Below the pieces are notes generated by a model. That model searched no databases. It was not told the DNA's origin and saw nothing but the letters and a program-made list of their open reading frames with translations. From NCBI RefSeq assembly GCF_007896845.1, contig NZ_VOHS01000002.1, positions 124,001 to 188,000 on the forward strand: a DNA stretch of 64,000 nucleotides. The letters are read 5' to 3'. Each line of letters starts with the position of its first letter. Positions within the stretch are counted from its first letter, which is position 1. Positions 17,405 through 26,521 of the stretch are shown here, one piece after another. The translations under genes were made by a program, and so were the position numbers. The DNA comes from Chitinophaga pinensis. Its GTDB lineage: Bacteria > Bacteroidota > Bacteroidia > Chitinophagales > Chitinophagaceae.

Positions 17405-19516
17405 TCAGGAAATTTTACTCCACTGAGATTTTCCTTGTTGTGCCACAAGAAACTGCTGTAAGGATTGATTTTCAGGCATTGACAGGTCCGGGTCTTCCTG
17501 CAATAATTTCTCTGCGCTGGCGCGGGCGGCTTCCAGAATGGGGCGATCTTCTACAATATCGGCCAGTTTCAGGTCAATCAGACCGCTCTGGCGGGTACCT
17601 TCGATATCTCCGGGGCCTCTCAGTTCCATGTCTTTTTCGGATATCACAAAACCATCGTTTGTCTGTACCATCACCTGTATCCGCTCTTTTGAGTCAGCAC
17701 CGACCTTATTGCCGGTCATCAGGATACAAAATGACTGCTCTGCCCCCCTGCCCACACGTCCGCGTAACTGGTGGAGCTGGGACAGTCCGAAGCGCTCGGT
17801 ACTTTCGATTACCATCACTGAGGCATTCGGCACATTCACGCCCACCTCGATCACGGTGGTAGCGACCATGATCTGTGTATCTCCTTTTACGAACCGCTGC
17901 ATGTTGGTTTCCTTCATATCCACGGGCTGTCTGCCGTGTACCATGCTGATATAGTACTGAGGCTCAGGGAAAAAGGCTTTCACTTCTTCATACCCTTTCA
18001 TCAGGTTCTCATAATCAAGCGTCTCTGAATCTTCAATCAACGGATACACGATATATGCCTGTCGTCCTTTGCGTATTTCTTCTTTTATAAAATCCATCAC
18101 CTGCGGTCGTTGGAATTCCGTACGGTGCACGGTGGTGATCGGTTTACGACCAGGTGGCAGTTCATCGATGACAGAGACATCCAGATCACCATACACGGTC
18201 ATAGCCAGTGTGCGGGGAATCGGGGTAGCTGTCATGACAAGTATGTGGGGTGGCATCGTGTTTTTTTGCCACAGCCGGGCGCGCTGTGCCACACCAAAAC
18301 GATGTTGCTCATCTACAATGGCCATCCCGAGGTTTTTGAACACCACCTGTGGTTCCAGCAGGGCATGTGTCCCTATCAGGATGTGGATTTCTCCTTCCTC
18401 TACTGCCTTCAGGATCTGTTTACGTGCTTTCCCTTTTACATTACCGGTTAACAGGGCTACTTTGACCGGCATCTGCGCCAGTAGTTCGGAAATGCTTTTA
18501 TAATGCTGCTGAGACAAAATTTCTGTAGGAGCCATCAGACAGGCCTGAAAACCATTATCGACAGCCAGCAACATCGTCAGCAGGGCGACCATGGTCTTCC
18601 CGCTCCCTACATCTCCCTGAATCAGCCGGTTCATCTGACGACCGGTAGCGGTATCCTGCCGGATCTCTTTCAACACCCTTTTCTGGGCACCGGTCAGCGA
18701 GAATGGCAGGTATTCGTTGTAGAAGATATTAAAAGCATCTCCCACGGTGTTAAACACAAAACCACGGGAGGACTGCTGCCGTCTGATTTTCAGGCGGCAG
18801 ATCCTGATCTGGGCAATAAACAGCTCTTCAAATTTCAGCCTCCGGCGGGCCAGATTGGCATCTTCTTCATTGAGCGGCAGATGGATCTTAAAATGTGCTT
18901 TTGCCCTGTCCATCAACCTGTATTGCTGCAGGATAGATGTGGGAATATTTTCAGGGATTTCTCCCGGGGATAATTGTTCGAGCAGGTTTTTTGTCAGCTT
19001 ACCGATCGCTTTTGCTGTCAGTCCGCGGGCTTTCAGCTTTTCAGTAGTATAGTACACGGGCTCGAGGAACTGTTTTCCCGTTGCTGTTTCTTCCGTCACC
19101 AGATCCATTTCAGGATGAGACATCTGGAGATAGCCATTAAAAACGGCGATCTTTCCGAATACGAGGTAGGCTACATTTGTCTGCAGGGATTTCTCCACCC
19201 ATTGCCAGCCCTGAAACCAGACAAGGGAGATTTCCCCTGTTTCATCCCGCAGGGTAGCGACTAACCTTTTGGCGCGTTTATCACCAATCACTTCCATACG
19301 GGTGATCTTTCCACGGATTTGCACGTAATCCATCTGCATATGCAACGTGATAATCTTTTCCACGTTGGTGCGGTCCACATATCGGAATGGGAAATAATAC
19401 AACAGGTCTCTGAAAGTGTGTACACCGATCTCTTTGCGGAGCAATTCGCCCCGCTGCGGTCCTACTCCTTTCAGGTATTCTATCGGGTTGGATAATATGG
19501 CGTTCCTAAAGTCCAT
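17405..19516 (-). CDS. recG: ATP-dependent DNA helicase RecG
   Basis: RecG remodels stalled replication forks and Holliday junctions. The 703-residue length matches the family. Visible are the N-terminal wedge domain start (IEYLKGVGPQRGELLRKE), Walker A in IQGDVGSGKTMVAL, the RecG-type motif II VDEQHRFGV, motif III MTATPIPRTLA, and the C-terminal helicase motifs TTVIEVGVNVPNA and QLRGRVGRG. It is separated from the upstream citrate synthase gene by a perfect palindromic terminator, so it is transcribed on its own. Confidence 0.97.
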   Translation of the reverse strand: MDFRNAILSNPIEYLKGVGPQRGELLRKEIGVHTFRDLLYYFPFRYVDRTNVEKIITLHMQMDYVQIRGKITRMEVIGDKRAKRLVATLRDETGEISLVWFQGWQWVEKSLQTNVAYLVFGKIAVFNGYLQMSHPEMDLVTEETATGKQFLEPVYYTTEKLKARGLTAKAIGKLTKNLLEQLSPGEIPENIPTSILQQYRLMDRAKAHFKIHLPLNEEDANLARRRLKFEELFIAQIRICRLKIRRQQSSRGFVFNTVGDAFNIFYNEYLPFSLTGAQKRVLKEIRQDTATGRQMNRLIQGDVGSGKTMVALLTMLLAVDNGFQACLMAPTEILSQQHYKSISELLAQMPVKVALLTGNVKGKARKQILKAVEEGEIHILIGTHALLEPQVVFKNLGMAIVDEQHRFGVAQRARLWQKNTMPPHILVMTATPIPRTLAMTVYGDLDVSVIDELPPGRKPITTVHRTEFQRPQVMDFIKEEIRKGRQAYIVYPLIEDSETLDYENLMKGYEEVKAFFPEPQYYISMVHGRQPVDMKETNMQRFVKGDTQIMVATTVIEVGVNVPNASVMVIESTERFGLSQLHQLRGRVGRGAEQSFCILMTGNKVGADSKERIQVMVQTNDGFVISEKDMELRGPGDIEGTRQSGLIDLKLADIVEDRPILEAARASAEKLLQEDPDLSMPENQSLQQFLVAQQGKSQWSKIS

Positions 19517-19562
19517 TGTCTACGATCCACAAACTGTTTCTCTTAAGCAGGCTACAAAAATA

Positions 19563-19592
19563 AAAGGTAAATAGCATATGCTATTTACCTTT
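19563..19592 (-). terminator. Palindromic terminator of the citrate synthase gene
   Basis: A perfect 30-base palindrome (15 bases on each side, core AAAGGTAAATAGCAT) lies between the citrate synthase stop and the recG start, with an AT-rich flank. Confidence 0.7.
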
Positions 19593-19616
19593 CAGCAATT
19601 TATTGGTAAATGTCGC

Positions 19617-20936
19617 TTATTCAGCTTCTACTTTACCGGCAACGAACTGTTTCATCCATTCGGTTGTAACAGATTTCGGTCTTTCCAGAGAGAATCCGAG
19701 GGCACGGTCCCAACACAGGGAAGCCAGTACACCCAGTGCACGTGATACACCAAATAATACGGTATAGAATTCATATTCCACCAGACCATAATGAACGAGT
19801 AATGCACCGGAATGTGCATCTACGTTAGGCCATGGATTTTTCACCTTACCCAGACTTTCTAAGATCGGTGGTACAGTTTCATACACCAGCCATACAATTT
19901 CCACCAGTTCATCGTCAGCCAGATGTTTCTTCGCAAACTCCATCTGAGCGGTGAAGCGGGGATCCGTTTTACGCAGTACGGCATGACCATAACCGGGTAC
20001 TACTTTACCTTCAGACAGGGTCTTACGTACATAATCTTCGATCTGTTGCTTGGTTGGAGAACCACCACCCAGTTCTTCACGCATTTCAAGGATCCACTTG
20101 ATCACCTCCTGATTAGCCAGACCATGTAGAGGACCAGCCAGACCATTCATACCAGCTGCGAAAGACAGGTAAGCATCACTCAGTGCAGAACCTACCAGAT
20201 GAGTAGTGTGCGCACTTACGTTACCACCTTCGTGGTCAGCATGGATAGTCATATAAAGACGCATCAGTTCTTTGAACCCTTCGTCTTCATAACCCAGCAT
20301 GTGAGCGAAGTTACCAGCCCAGTCCAGCAGACCGTTTGGCTGAATGTGAACGTTGTTTTTGTATTTGCGGCGGTAGATATAAGCGGCTATACGTGGCAGA
20401 CGTGCAATGAGGTCCATTGAATCGTCATACATATAGCTCCAGTAGTCTTTTTTATTCATCCCTTCCGCGTAAGCTTTTGCGAAAGTAGATTCAGTCTGTA
20501 ATGCCATTACACCTACGGTGAACATTGTCATCGGGTGTGCACTAACCGGCAGTGCATCGATTGCGGCAAATACATGATTAGGTACATGAGAGCGACGTGC
20601 CCACTGGTTAGACAGGTGTTGCACATCTGCCTCTTCAGGCAGCTCTCCTATCAACATCAGGTAAAATAATCCTTCTGGTAAGGGCTCAGCGCCACCTTTT
20701 ACTTTTGGCATTTTCTCACGCAGTTCAGGGATTGAATATCCGCGGAAACGGATCCCTTCATTTGCGTCCAGTAATGATGTTTCTGTCACCAGACCAGTGA
20801 TGCCGCGCATCCCCTGGTAAACCTGTGCCAGTGTAACATCCTCTATCTTCATATCGCCATGGTTCTTCACGAGGTCCTTTACTTCCGCATTGAGCTCATC
20901 GGCCTTTACCTTGAATTTTTCTTTTATATACCCCAT
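19617..20936 (-). CDS. gltA: Citrate synthase, mitochondrial (eukaryotic) type
   Basis: The enzyme condenses acetyl-CoA and oxaloacetate to citrate in the TCA cycle. The catalytic residues align with His271 (GPLHGLANQ), His318 (VPGYGHAVLRKTDPR) and Asp373 (NVDAHSG) of this 439-residue product. The sequence is much closer to animal mitochondrial enzymes than to E. coli GltA: it shares the phrases MRGITGLVTETSLLD, EGIRFRGYSIPE, HEGGNVSAH and LFGVSRALGVLA. There is no transit peptide; the start at 20936 (MGYIKEKF) is preferred over an ATG 16 codons upstream. It lacks the regulatory NADH-site features of Gram-negative hexameric enzymes as far as I can judge by eye. Confidence 0.93.
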   Translation of the reverse strand: MGYIKEKFKVKADELNAEVKDLVKNHGDMKIEDVTLAQVYQGMRGITGLVTETSLLDANEGIRFRGYSIPELREKMPKVKGGAEPLPEGLFYLMLIGELPEEADVQHLSNQWARRSHVPNHVFAAIDALPVSAHPMTMFTVGVMALQTESTFAKAYAEGMNKKDYWSYMYDDSMDLIARLPRIAAYIYRRKYKNNVHIQPNGLLDWAGNFAHMLGYEDEGFKELMRLYMTIHADHEGGNVSAHTTHLVGSALSDAYLSFAAGMNGLAGPLHGLANQEVIKWILEMREELGGGSPTKQQIEDYVRKTLSEGKVVPGYGHAVLRKTDPRFTAQMEFAKKHLADDELVEIVWLVYETVPPILESLGKVKNPWPNVDAHSGALLVHYGLVEYEFYTVLFGVSRALGVLASLCWDRALGFSLERPKSVTTEWMKQFVAGKVEAE

Positions 20937-21131
20937 TTTAAACTGTTGATTAGGTAATGTAACAAAAATCGGATCAAGTCTCAAAAGTAATGATTTGTTG
21001 AAAACTTAGCTGCTTACAATCATAGTTTTACAGGTAGCAATAAACTTCATAACTTTCAAACAACTGATTACCAATATACAAATAAGTGAATATTAATGAT
21101 TACGCAATAAATTAAAGAAATGTGAAATTTT

Positions 21132-22211
21132 CTATTTCGGCGCTCTCAGGTATAGCCAGAAGGCTAATCCGCCGAAAAGGAAGTTCGGAATCCACACTGC
21201 CAGTAAGGGATTCAGGTCTGCTTTAATAGAAAATACCGTGGAAAACTGCAGGAAGATAATATAGCTGGCGCTGATCACTATTCCTACCGCAAGGTGCAGA
21301 CCACTACCGCCTCTCACTTTTTTGGAGGCAATAATCCCACCGATCAGGGTCAGGATCACCACTGCTCCGGAGGAAGCCGTTCGTCTGTATTTTTCAACGT
21401 AGAATGTATTTAAGCCTTCCGCTCCTTTCAGTTCCTCTCTCGCAATATAGGTATCCAGTTCGGGAGTTGTCATCGCCTCCTGAATATTTTTCTCCTCATA
21501 CATCTCTTTCGGATTCAGCGGGATCTTGATGGTAGTATCCGTTTTAGACCACCAATGTTCCTTCAGACCATTGATGCGGCGCATGGTCACATAATCCAGT
21601 TTCCATTTACCGGCGACAGAGTCCCAGCTGATCCTGTCGGCCTTCATCTTGAATTTGATGTTCTGACCACGTACATCTTCATACAGGAAGTTACTGCCGC
21701 TTTTATAGTTAGGGTCATAAGAGCCAAAGGTCACATAGGTAAAGCTGTCTACACGGATGGTTTTATCATACATGTTGAGCTGTGCCTTCTTCTTATGAAC
21801 ATATTCCGCTTCAAATTTGGTCCTGATCTTATTGGCAACGGGTACTGTCCAGCGGTTCCCCAGCCACAGCAGGCCGCCAAACAGGAAGGCGCCCACCCAG
21901 TATGGACGCAGGAAGCGGCGGAAGCTTACCCCACTACACAAGATGGCAACGATCTCTGTACGATAGGCCATTTTGGAAGTGAAAAAGATCACGGAAATGA
22001 AAATGAACAGGGGAAACAACAATGCAGCGATATGTGGGATGAAACCGAAGTAGTAATCAACCACAATCGTGTAAAAAGACAGGTTGTTGCTCATGAAGTC
22101 ATCGATCTTCTCCGTCACGTCTATCACCACGGAAATGACGAGCAGGATCATGAGGGAGTAAATGAAGGTACCTATGAACTTACGTAGGATATACCAGTCT
22201 ATCTTTGTCAT
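21132..22211 (-). CDS. LptF/LptG family LPS export permease
   Basis: The 359-residue protein has the family layout: three N-terminal membrane helices (about residues 10-32, 55-78 and 98-120), a large periplasmic beta-jellyroll (about 125-275) and three C-terminal helices (about 280-355). LptF and LptG are the membrane parts of the LptB2FG transporter that pulls lipopolysaccharide from the inner membrane. The opening IDWYILRKFIGTFIYSL is typical. Whether it is LptF or LptG cannot be settled. It starts 22 bases after tgt on the same strand, so the two are probably cotranscribed. Confidence 0.87.
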   Translation of the reverse strand: MTKIDWYILRKFIGTFIYSLMILLVISVVIDVTEKIDDFMSNNLSFYTIVVDYYFGFIPHIAALLFPLFIFISVIFFTSKMAYRTEIVAILCSGVSFRRFLRPYWVGAFLFGGLLWLGNRWTVPVANKIRTKFEAEYVHKKKAQLNMYDKTIRVDSFTYVTFGSYDPNYKSGSNFLYEDVRGQNIKFKMKADRISWDSVAGKWKLDYVTMRRINGLKEHWWSKTDTTIKIPLNPKEMYEEKNIQEAMTTPELDTYIAREELKGAEGLNTFYVEKYRRTASSGAVVILTLIGGIIASKKVRGGSGLHLAVGIVISASYIIFLQFSTVFSIKADLNPLLAVWIPNFLFGGLAFWLYLRAPK

Positions 22212-22233
22212 ATAACGGCAAGATAATATAAAT

Positions 22234-23364
22234 CTAAAGTCTTTGTTTCAACTGCGGCACCATACTATTTTTCCAGGAGGCATAGTTTCCTGCGAGGATC
22301 TGTTTCCGGGCTTCTTGTACCAGTTCCAGATAAAAAGCAATATTATGGATACTTGCCAGCTGCATACCCAGGATCTCACCGGCAGCAAATAAATGCCTCA
22401 GATAAGCCTTGGTGTAGCGATTGCTGGCGAAGCAGGGACTATTTTCATCAATTGGTGTGAAATCGGTCGCCCACTTCTTATTTTTTATATTGATCACCCC
22501 GTTCCAGGTGAATAACATTCCATTACGTCCGTTACGGGTTGGCATTACACAGTCAAACATATCCACACCGAGGGCAATGTTTTCCAGTATGTTCCAGGGG
22601 GTACCTACGCCCATCAGGTAGCGTGGTTTTTCCGTTGGCAGAATATCACATACTAGTCCACACATTTCGTACATATCCTGTTCCGGCTCACCTACGCTCA
22701 ATCCACCAATAGCGTTACCGGCACATTCGCGGGCAGCGATTTCGGTAGCCGAAATAGTACGCAGATCTTTATAGGTACTACCCTGCACAATCGGGAATAA
22801 GGTCTGTTCATGGCCATAAACCGGCTGTGTTTCTGCCAGACGTTTAATACAACGGTCCAGCCAGCGATGGGTCAGTTCCATCGACTTTTTGGCGTAGCGG
22901 TACTCTGAAGGGTATGGCGGGCACTCATCAAACGCCATAATGATATCGGCGCCAATGGTACGCTGGATATCCATTACATTTTCCGGCGTAAACAGATGGC
23001 GGGAACCATCAATATGGGACTGGAAAAGGCAGCCTTCTTCCTTTATTTTACGGTTAGCAGCCAGCGAAAACACCTGATAACCACCACTATCCGTCAGCAT
23101 AGGTCTTTCCCAGCCGTTGAACTTGTGCAGTCCGCCGGCCTGTGACAACACCTCCATTCCCGGACGAAGGTACAGGTGATATGTATTTCCCAGAATGATC
23201 TGCGCTTTTACATCATCGCGCAACTGCTCCTGCGTCACTGCTTTTACGCTACCTACCGTGCCTACCGGCATGAAAATAGGCGTTTCAATTTTCCCGTGGT
23301 CAGTGGTAATCAACCCTGCCCGGGCTTTACTGTTGCTATCTGTTGTAGTAAGTTCAAAAATCAT
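22234..23364 (-). CDS. tgt: Queuine/preQ1 tRNA-ribosyltransferase Tgt, with reduced zinc site
   Basis: Tgt swaps guanine-34 of GUN-anticodon tRNAs for preQ1 in queuosine synthesis. The 376-residue TIM-barrel protein keeps the catalytic motifs: MLTDSGGYQVFSL (Asp92), GGLSVGEP and the nucleophile region FDCVMPTRNGRNG (Asp271). The zinc site is unusual: the canonical CxCxxC-x25-H becomes Ser309-x-Cys311-x-x-Ser314 with His340 kept. Only one of three cysteine ligands remains. I recall that other Bacteroidota Tgts also lack these cysteines, so this may be lineage-typical rather than a defect. queE, an earlier step of the pathway, lies at 35.6 kb. Confidence 0.94.
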   Translation of the reverse strand: MIFELTTTDSNSKARAGLITTDHGKIETPIFMPVGTVGSVKAVTQEQLRDDVKAQIILGNTYHLYLRPGMEVLSQAGGLHKFNGWERPMLTDSGGYQVFSLAANRKIKEEGCLFQSHIDGSRHLFTPENVMDIQRTIGADIIMAFDECPPYPSEYRYAKKSMELTHRWLDRCIKRLAETQPVYGHEQTLFPIVQGSTYKDLRTISATEIAARECAGNAIGGLSVGEPEQDMYEMCGLVCDILPTEKPRYLMGVGTPWNILENIALGVDMFDCVMPTRNGRNGMLFTWNGVINIKNKKWATDFTPIDENSPCFASNRYTKAYLRHLFAAGEILGMQLASIHNIAFYLELVQEARKQILAGNYASWKNSMVPQLKQRL

Positions 23365-23543
23365 CTTGGTATACTGAAAGCTTGAGGCTGTTCCAGCCGT
23401 TTTTCAGGGGGCAAAAATAAGGGGAATTATGCAGAACGCCGCATCGGAGGCTGTCACGCAATCAGACGGCTATCGGGGAAAAGCCCCTGTCGGGCCCTAA
23501 AAATCTTTTTTTCCACAGGACTATACAGATAATCAAAAACGTA

Positions 23544-23552
23544 TATATTTGC
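23544..23552 (+). promoter_or_regulatory. -7 promoter box, nearly leaderless
   Basis: TATATTTGC lies 6 bases before the ATG of the glycosyltransferase gene at 23559. Confidence 0.5.
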
Positions 23553-23558
23553 TATGCT

Positions 23559-24692
23559 ATGTTGTATAACTTGGGCTTAATAGCCTTTTACGCTTTTGCT
23601 ACCGTGGCAGCCATACAAATATTGTATTACCTGATCTTCTTTTCCCGCGTAGCTTTTTATCGCCGTACCTTCGAAAGTGAAGTCGATCCCGACGCGGAGT
23701 GCTCCGTTATCATCTGCGCCAAAGACGAAGAGCTGAATCTTCAGAAAAACCTGCCGGCTGTATTGCAACAGCGCTACCACGGTAAAAAGAAGCCAGCCTA
23801 CGAGGTGATTGTGGTAAATGACAATTCCGAAGATGACACCAAATATTACCTTCGCTCTATCGAACCCGGTTATCCTCATTATCGCCATATAGAGATCAAA
23901 CAAGCCGCCAAGTTCATTCCCGGCAAAAAATTCCCACTCTCCATGGGTATCCGGACTGCCAAACACGAAAACATACTGCTGACTGATGCGGACTGCAAAC
24001 CGTCCAGTACGTATTGGCTGTCACTCATGAGTCAGGGTTTTACCGATGGGAAAGAGATCGTACTTGGTTACAGTCCGTATGAGAAGAAACCTGGACTGCT
24101 GAACAAAGTGATCCGTTATGAGACTTACTTCAGCGCACTACAATATCTATCCTTCGCCCTCAGCGGCATTACATACATGGGAGTAGGCCGTAATCTGGCT
24201 TATAAACGTGAACTGTTCAACCGTCATAAAGGGTTTACCGCCCACCATCATATTGCTTCCGGTGATGATGACCTGTTTGTAAACGCAGCTGCTACCCGTC
24301 ACAATGTGAGTGTAGTGATCGATAAACAGGCATTTACCTATTCTGAGCCAAAGACCACCTGGAGAAAATGGTATCAGCAAAAAACAAGGCATATGTCTAC
24401 CGGCAAGCACTACCGCTTTAGTCACAAAGTGCTGCTGGGATTGTTCTCGCTGACACATTTCCTGTTTTATCCGCTGTTCATCGGCTGTCTGTTCTACGAG
24501 CCATTGCGGATCTACACGTTGAGCGTTTTCGGAGGAAAACTGCTGTTGCAGTCTGTTATCTCCTTTATGGCCATGCGTAAACTGGATGAAGGCGACCTCT
24601 TCAAATTCAGCTGGTTTATGGACTTCTTTATGTTCGTTTATTACCTGTTTCTGACACCGGCCCTGATGTTCAAGTCTAAGAACAGATGGTAA
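23559..24692 (+). CDS. Membrane-bound family 2 glycosyltransferase
   Basis: The 377-residue product has an N-terminal membrane helix (about residues 5-30), a GT-A catalytic domain and two or three C-terminal helices (about 290-370). The nucleotide-sugar binding motifs are CSVIICAKDEELNL, VIVVNDNSEDDT and LLTDADCKPSS, where DAD binds the metal. The acceptor-side pattern is SGDDDLFV with QQKTRHMSTG (QxxRH). This is a processive-type or lipid-linked sugar transferase at the inner membrane. Sugar and acceptor are unknown. It is divergent from tgt and followed by a terminator. Confidence 0.85.
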   Translation: MLYNLGLIAFYAFATVAAIQILYYLIFFSRVAFYRRTFESEVDPDAECSVIICAKDEELNLQKNLPAVLQQRYHGKKKPAYEVIVVNDNSEDDTKYYLRSIEPGYPHYRHIEIKQAAKFIPGKKFPLSMGIRTAKHENILLTDADCKPSSTYWLSLMSQGFTDGKEIVLGYSPYEKKPGLLNKVIRYETYFSALQYLSFALSGITYMGVGRNLAYKRELFNRHKGFTAHHHIASGDDDLFVNAAATRHNVSVVIDKQAFTYSEPKTTWRKWYQQKTRHMSTGKHYRFSHKVLLGLFSLTHFLFYPLFIGCLFYEPLRIYTLSVFGGKLLLQSVISFMAMRKLDEGDLFKFSWFMDFFMFVYYLFLTPALMFKSKNRW

Positions 24693-24718
24693 GGTTATCT
24701 ATAAAAATTTTATATCAG

Positions 24719-24748
24719 CGGCTGTCTCAAAAAGGACAGCCGTTTTTT
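24719..24748 (+). terminator. Terminator after the glycosyltransferase gene
   Basis: CGGCTGTC (24719-24726) pairs with GACAGCCG (24735-24742), followed by six T. Confidence 0.85.
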
Positions 24749-24764
24749 ATTGCAGCAAGCTCTT

Positions 24765-24773
24765 TACATTTGC
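24765..24773 (+). promoter_or_regulatory. -7 promoter box of rsmG
   Basis: TACATTTGC, 22 bases before the rsmG ATG at 24796 and directly after a terminator. Confidence 0.6.
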
Positions 24774-24795
24774 ACCAATTTACAGCGCATATATC

Positions 24796-25419
24796 ATGGA
24801 GATCGTACTTAAATACTTTTCAGACTTTACGGATACACAAATACAGCAATTAGAGGCATTGAGCGGGCTTTATCAGGAATGGAATGAGAAAATCAATGTA
24901 ATATCCCGTAAGGATATTGATTCATTGTACGAGAAACATGTTTTACATTCCCTCAGTATTGCCGCTGTGGCAGACTTCCCTAACGGTATGCAGATACTTG
25001 ACCTTGGCACAGGTGGTGGCTTTCCGGGTATTCCTCTGGCGATCTTTTTCCCGGAAGTACAATTCCATCTGGTAGACTCCATTGGTAAAAAGATCAAAGT
25101 AGTGGAAGGTGTATCTGAAGCACTGGGATTGAAAAATGTAACCTACAAGCACTCCCGTGTAGAAGATATCAAGGACCGTAAGTTTGATCTGGTTGTATCC
25201 CGTGCAGTAGCCCCCCTGAAAGATTTATGGCACTGGAGCAAGCCGGTACTGAAAAAAGCCCCTGCGCATGAGCAGCAACCCGGACTAATATGTCTCAAAG
25301 GCGGTGATCTGACTGAAGAAATCTCAGAAAGTGGTGTTCGTCCCCACCTTACCAACATCTATAAATTATTCCCGGAAGAATTTTTCCAGGAAAAGCATAT
25401 TGTTGTGGTAAATAAATAA
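24796..25419 (+). CDS. rsmG: 16S rRNA (guanine527-N7)-methyltransferase RsmG
   Basis: RsmG (GidB) methylates G527 of 16S rRNA in the cytoplasm; loss gives low-level streptomycin resistance in many bacteria. The 207-residue length fits. The SAM-binding signature ILDLGTGGGFPGIPLAIFFP is diagnostic, followed by the acidic HLVDSIGKKIKVV and the VVSRAVAPLKDLW segment. The N-terminal NEKINVISRKD phrase is also typical. It has its own promoter box and is followed by an ECF sigma factor gene after 98 bases. Confidence 0.95.
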   Translation: MEIVLKYFSDFTDTQIQQLEALSGLYQEWNEKINVISRKDIDSLYEKHVLHSLSIAAVADFPNGMQILDLGTGGGFPGIPLAIFFPEVQFHLVDSIGKKIKVVEGVSEALGLKNVTYKHSRVEDIKDRKFDLVVSRAVAPLKDLWHWSKPVLKKAPAHEQQPGLICLKGGDLTEEISESGVRPHLTNIYKLFPEEFFQEKHIVVVNK

Positions 25420-25517
25420 CTGATAATCAACCTACATACTGAAATAGCGCCAAAAATCTTATAAAAACTTAGAAAACTGTAAAATATCGATACTGTTTTT
25501 TCGTCTCCCTTATTAAG

Positions 25518-26111
25518 ATGAAAGAATTGCTCCTTAAAAAAACGCCTCTGGCTATGGCTGCAGAACAAAACGAGCGCATCCAGGAAACGGTGCGACAGGA
25601 GCGCAAACGCTTGCTTCATTTTATCCGGAAACGGGTCAACAATGTGGCTGATGCAGAAGATATCCTGCAGGATGTATTTTACCAGTTTACAGAATATTCA
25701 CGTGTGGGTAGTCAGATAGATTCTATCACTGCCTGGCTTTTTACGGTTACCCGGAATAAGATCACCGACTGGTTCCGTAAAAAACGTGAATCCACTTTCA
25801 GTGAGCATACCCGTGAAAATGATGGTGAAGAAACCTTATTCCTTTCAGAAGTGATAGCTGACCCGGGTGCGCTGAGTGATGCGCCCATGACCCGTAAAGT
25901 AATAGCAGAGTCTATTATGGAAGCTGTCGATGAATTACCGGAAGAGCAACGTTTTGTGTTTCTGCAACATGAAATTGAAGGCAAGTCCTTTAAGGAGATG
26001 TCTGCTGAAACAGGTGTGTCCGTCAACACCTTATTATCCAGAAAAAGATATGCAGTGCTTTTCCTCCGGGAACGGCTGGCGGAACTGTATAAAGACCTTT
26101 TACAAGATTAA
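25518..26111 (+). CDS. ECF-type RNA polymerase sigma factor
   Basis: The 197-residue protein has sigma region 2 (about residues 30-95: NVADAEDILQDVFYQFTEYS and AWLFTVTRNKITDWFRKKRE) and a region 4 helix-turn-helix (about 135-190: LPEEQRFVFLQHEIEGKSF, VSVNTLLSRKRYAVLFLRERL). It lacks region 3 and so belongs to the ECF group, which directs polymerase to stress or surface genes. The two small genes that follow at 12 and -1 base spacing belong to the same operon; the first is a membrane protein but has no recognisable anti-sigma domain. Its regulon is unknown. Confidence 0.88.
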   Translation: MKELLLKKTPLAMAAEQNERIQETVRQERKRLLHFIRKRVNNVADAEDILQDVFYQFTEYSRVGSQIDSITAWLFTVTRNKITDWFRKKRESTFSEHTRENDGEETLFLSEVIADPGALSDAPMTRKVIAESIMEAVDELPEEQRFVFLQHEIEGKSFKEMSAETGVSVNTLLSRKRYAVLFLRERLAELYKDLLQD

Positions 26112-26122
26112 AAATATTATAT

Positions 26123-26521
26123 ATGAGACGTGCACCCAATGTATCCAAGATTGCACATGTATTCAAGTTTATCCTGATGGCCTTCATATTTTGTTGTGCA
26201 GTCGGTTTTTCTGTACAATATCTGTGGAACTGGCTCATTCCGGAACTGTTTCATGGTCCTGTCATCACCTTCTGGCAGGCACTGGGCCTTTGTCTGCTGG
26301 GTAAACTGATCTTCGGCTGGCATGGTAGCGGCGGAGCACCATGGGGAGCAAGAGCCAAACAAAAATGGCGTGCACGTATGATGGAGAAGATGCAGCATAT
26401 GTCAGAAGAAGAAAGAGAGAAACTGCGTGAAAAGCTGCGTAGATGCACCGTAGGTCCTCGTTGGGGACAAAGCCCATTCGATGATGAAAAACAGGAGTCT
26501 AAAACCGAAACCAATCTGTAA
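26123..26521 (+). CDS. Small membrane protein of the ECF sigma operon, function unknown
   Basis: I do not recognise a named family. The 132-residue product has two hydrophobic segments (about residues 14-36 and 44-63), a Gly-rich turn (GWHGSGGAPWGARA) and a strongly charged C-terminal part (MSEEEREKLREKLRR) that should be an amphipathic helix in the cytoplasm. Its place between an ECF sigma factor and another small gene suggests a regulatory or sensory partner, perhaps an unconventional anti-sigma factor. This is an inference from position only. Confidence 0.65.
   Translation: MRRAPNVSKIAHVFKFILMAFIFCCAVGFSVQYLWNWLIPELFHGPVITFWQALGLCLLGKLIFGWHGSGGAPWGARAKQKWRARMMEKMQHMSEEEREKLREKLRRCTVGPRWGQSPFDDEKQESKTETNL

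Noticed and set aside
23470..23500. GGGG-AAAAG-CCCC hairpin upstream of the glycosyltransferase
   Set aside because: Only four pairs, no conserved context or T-run.
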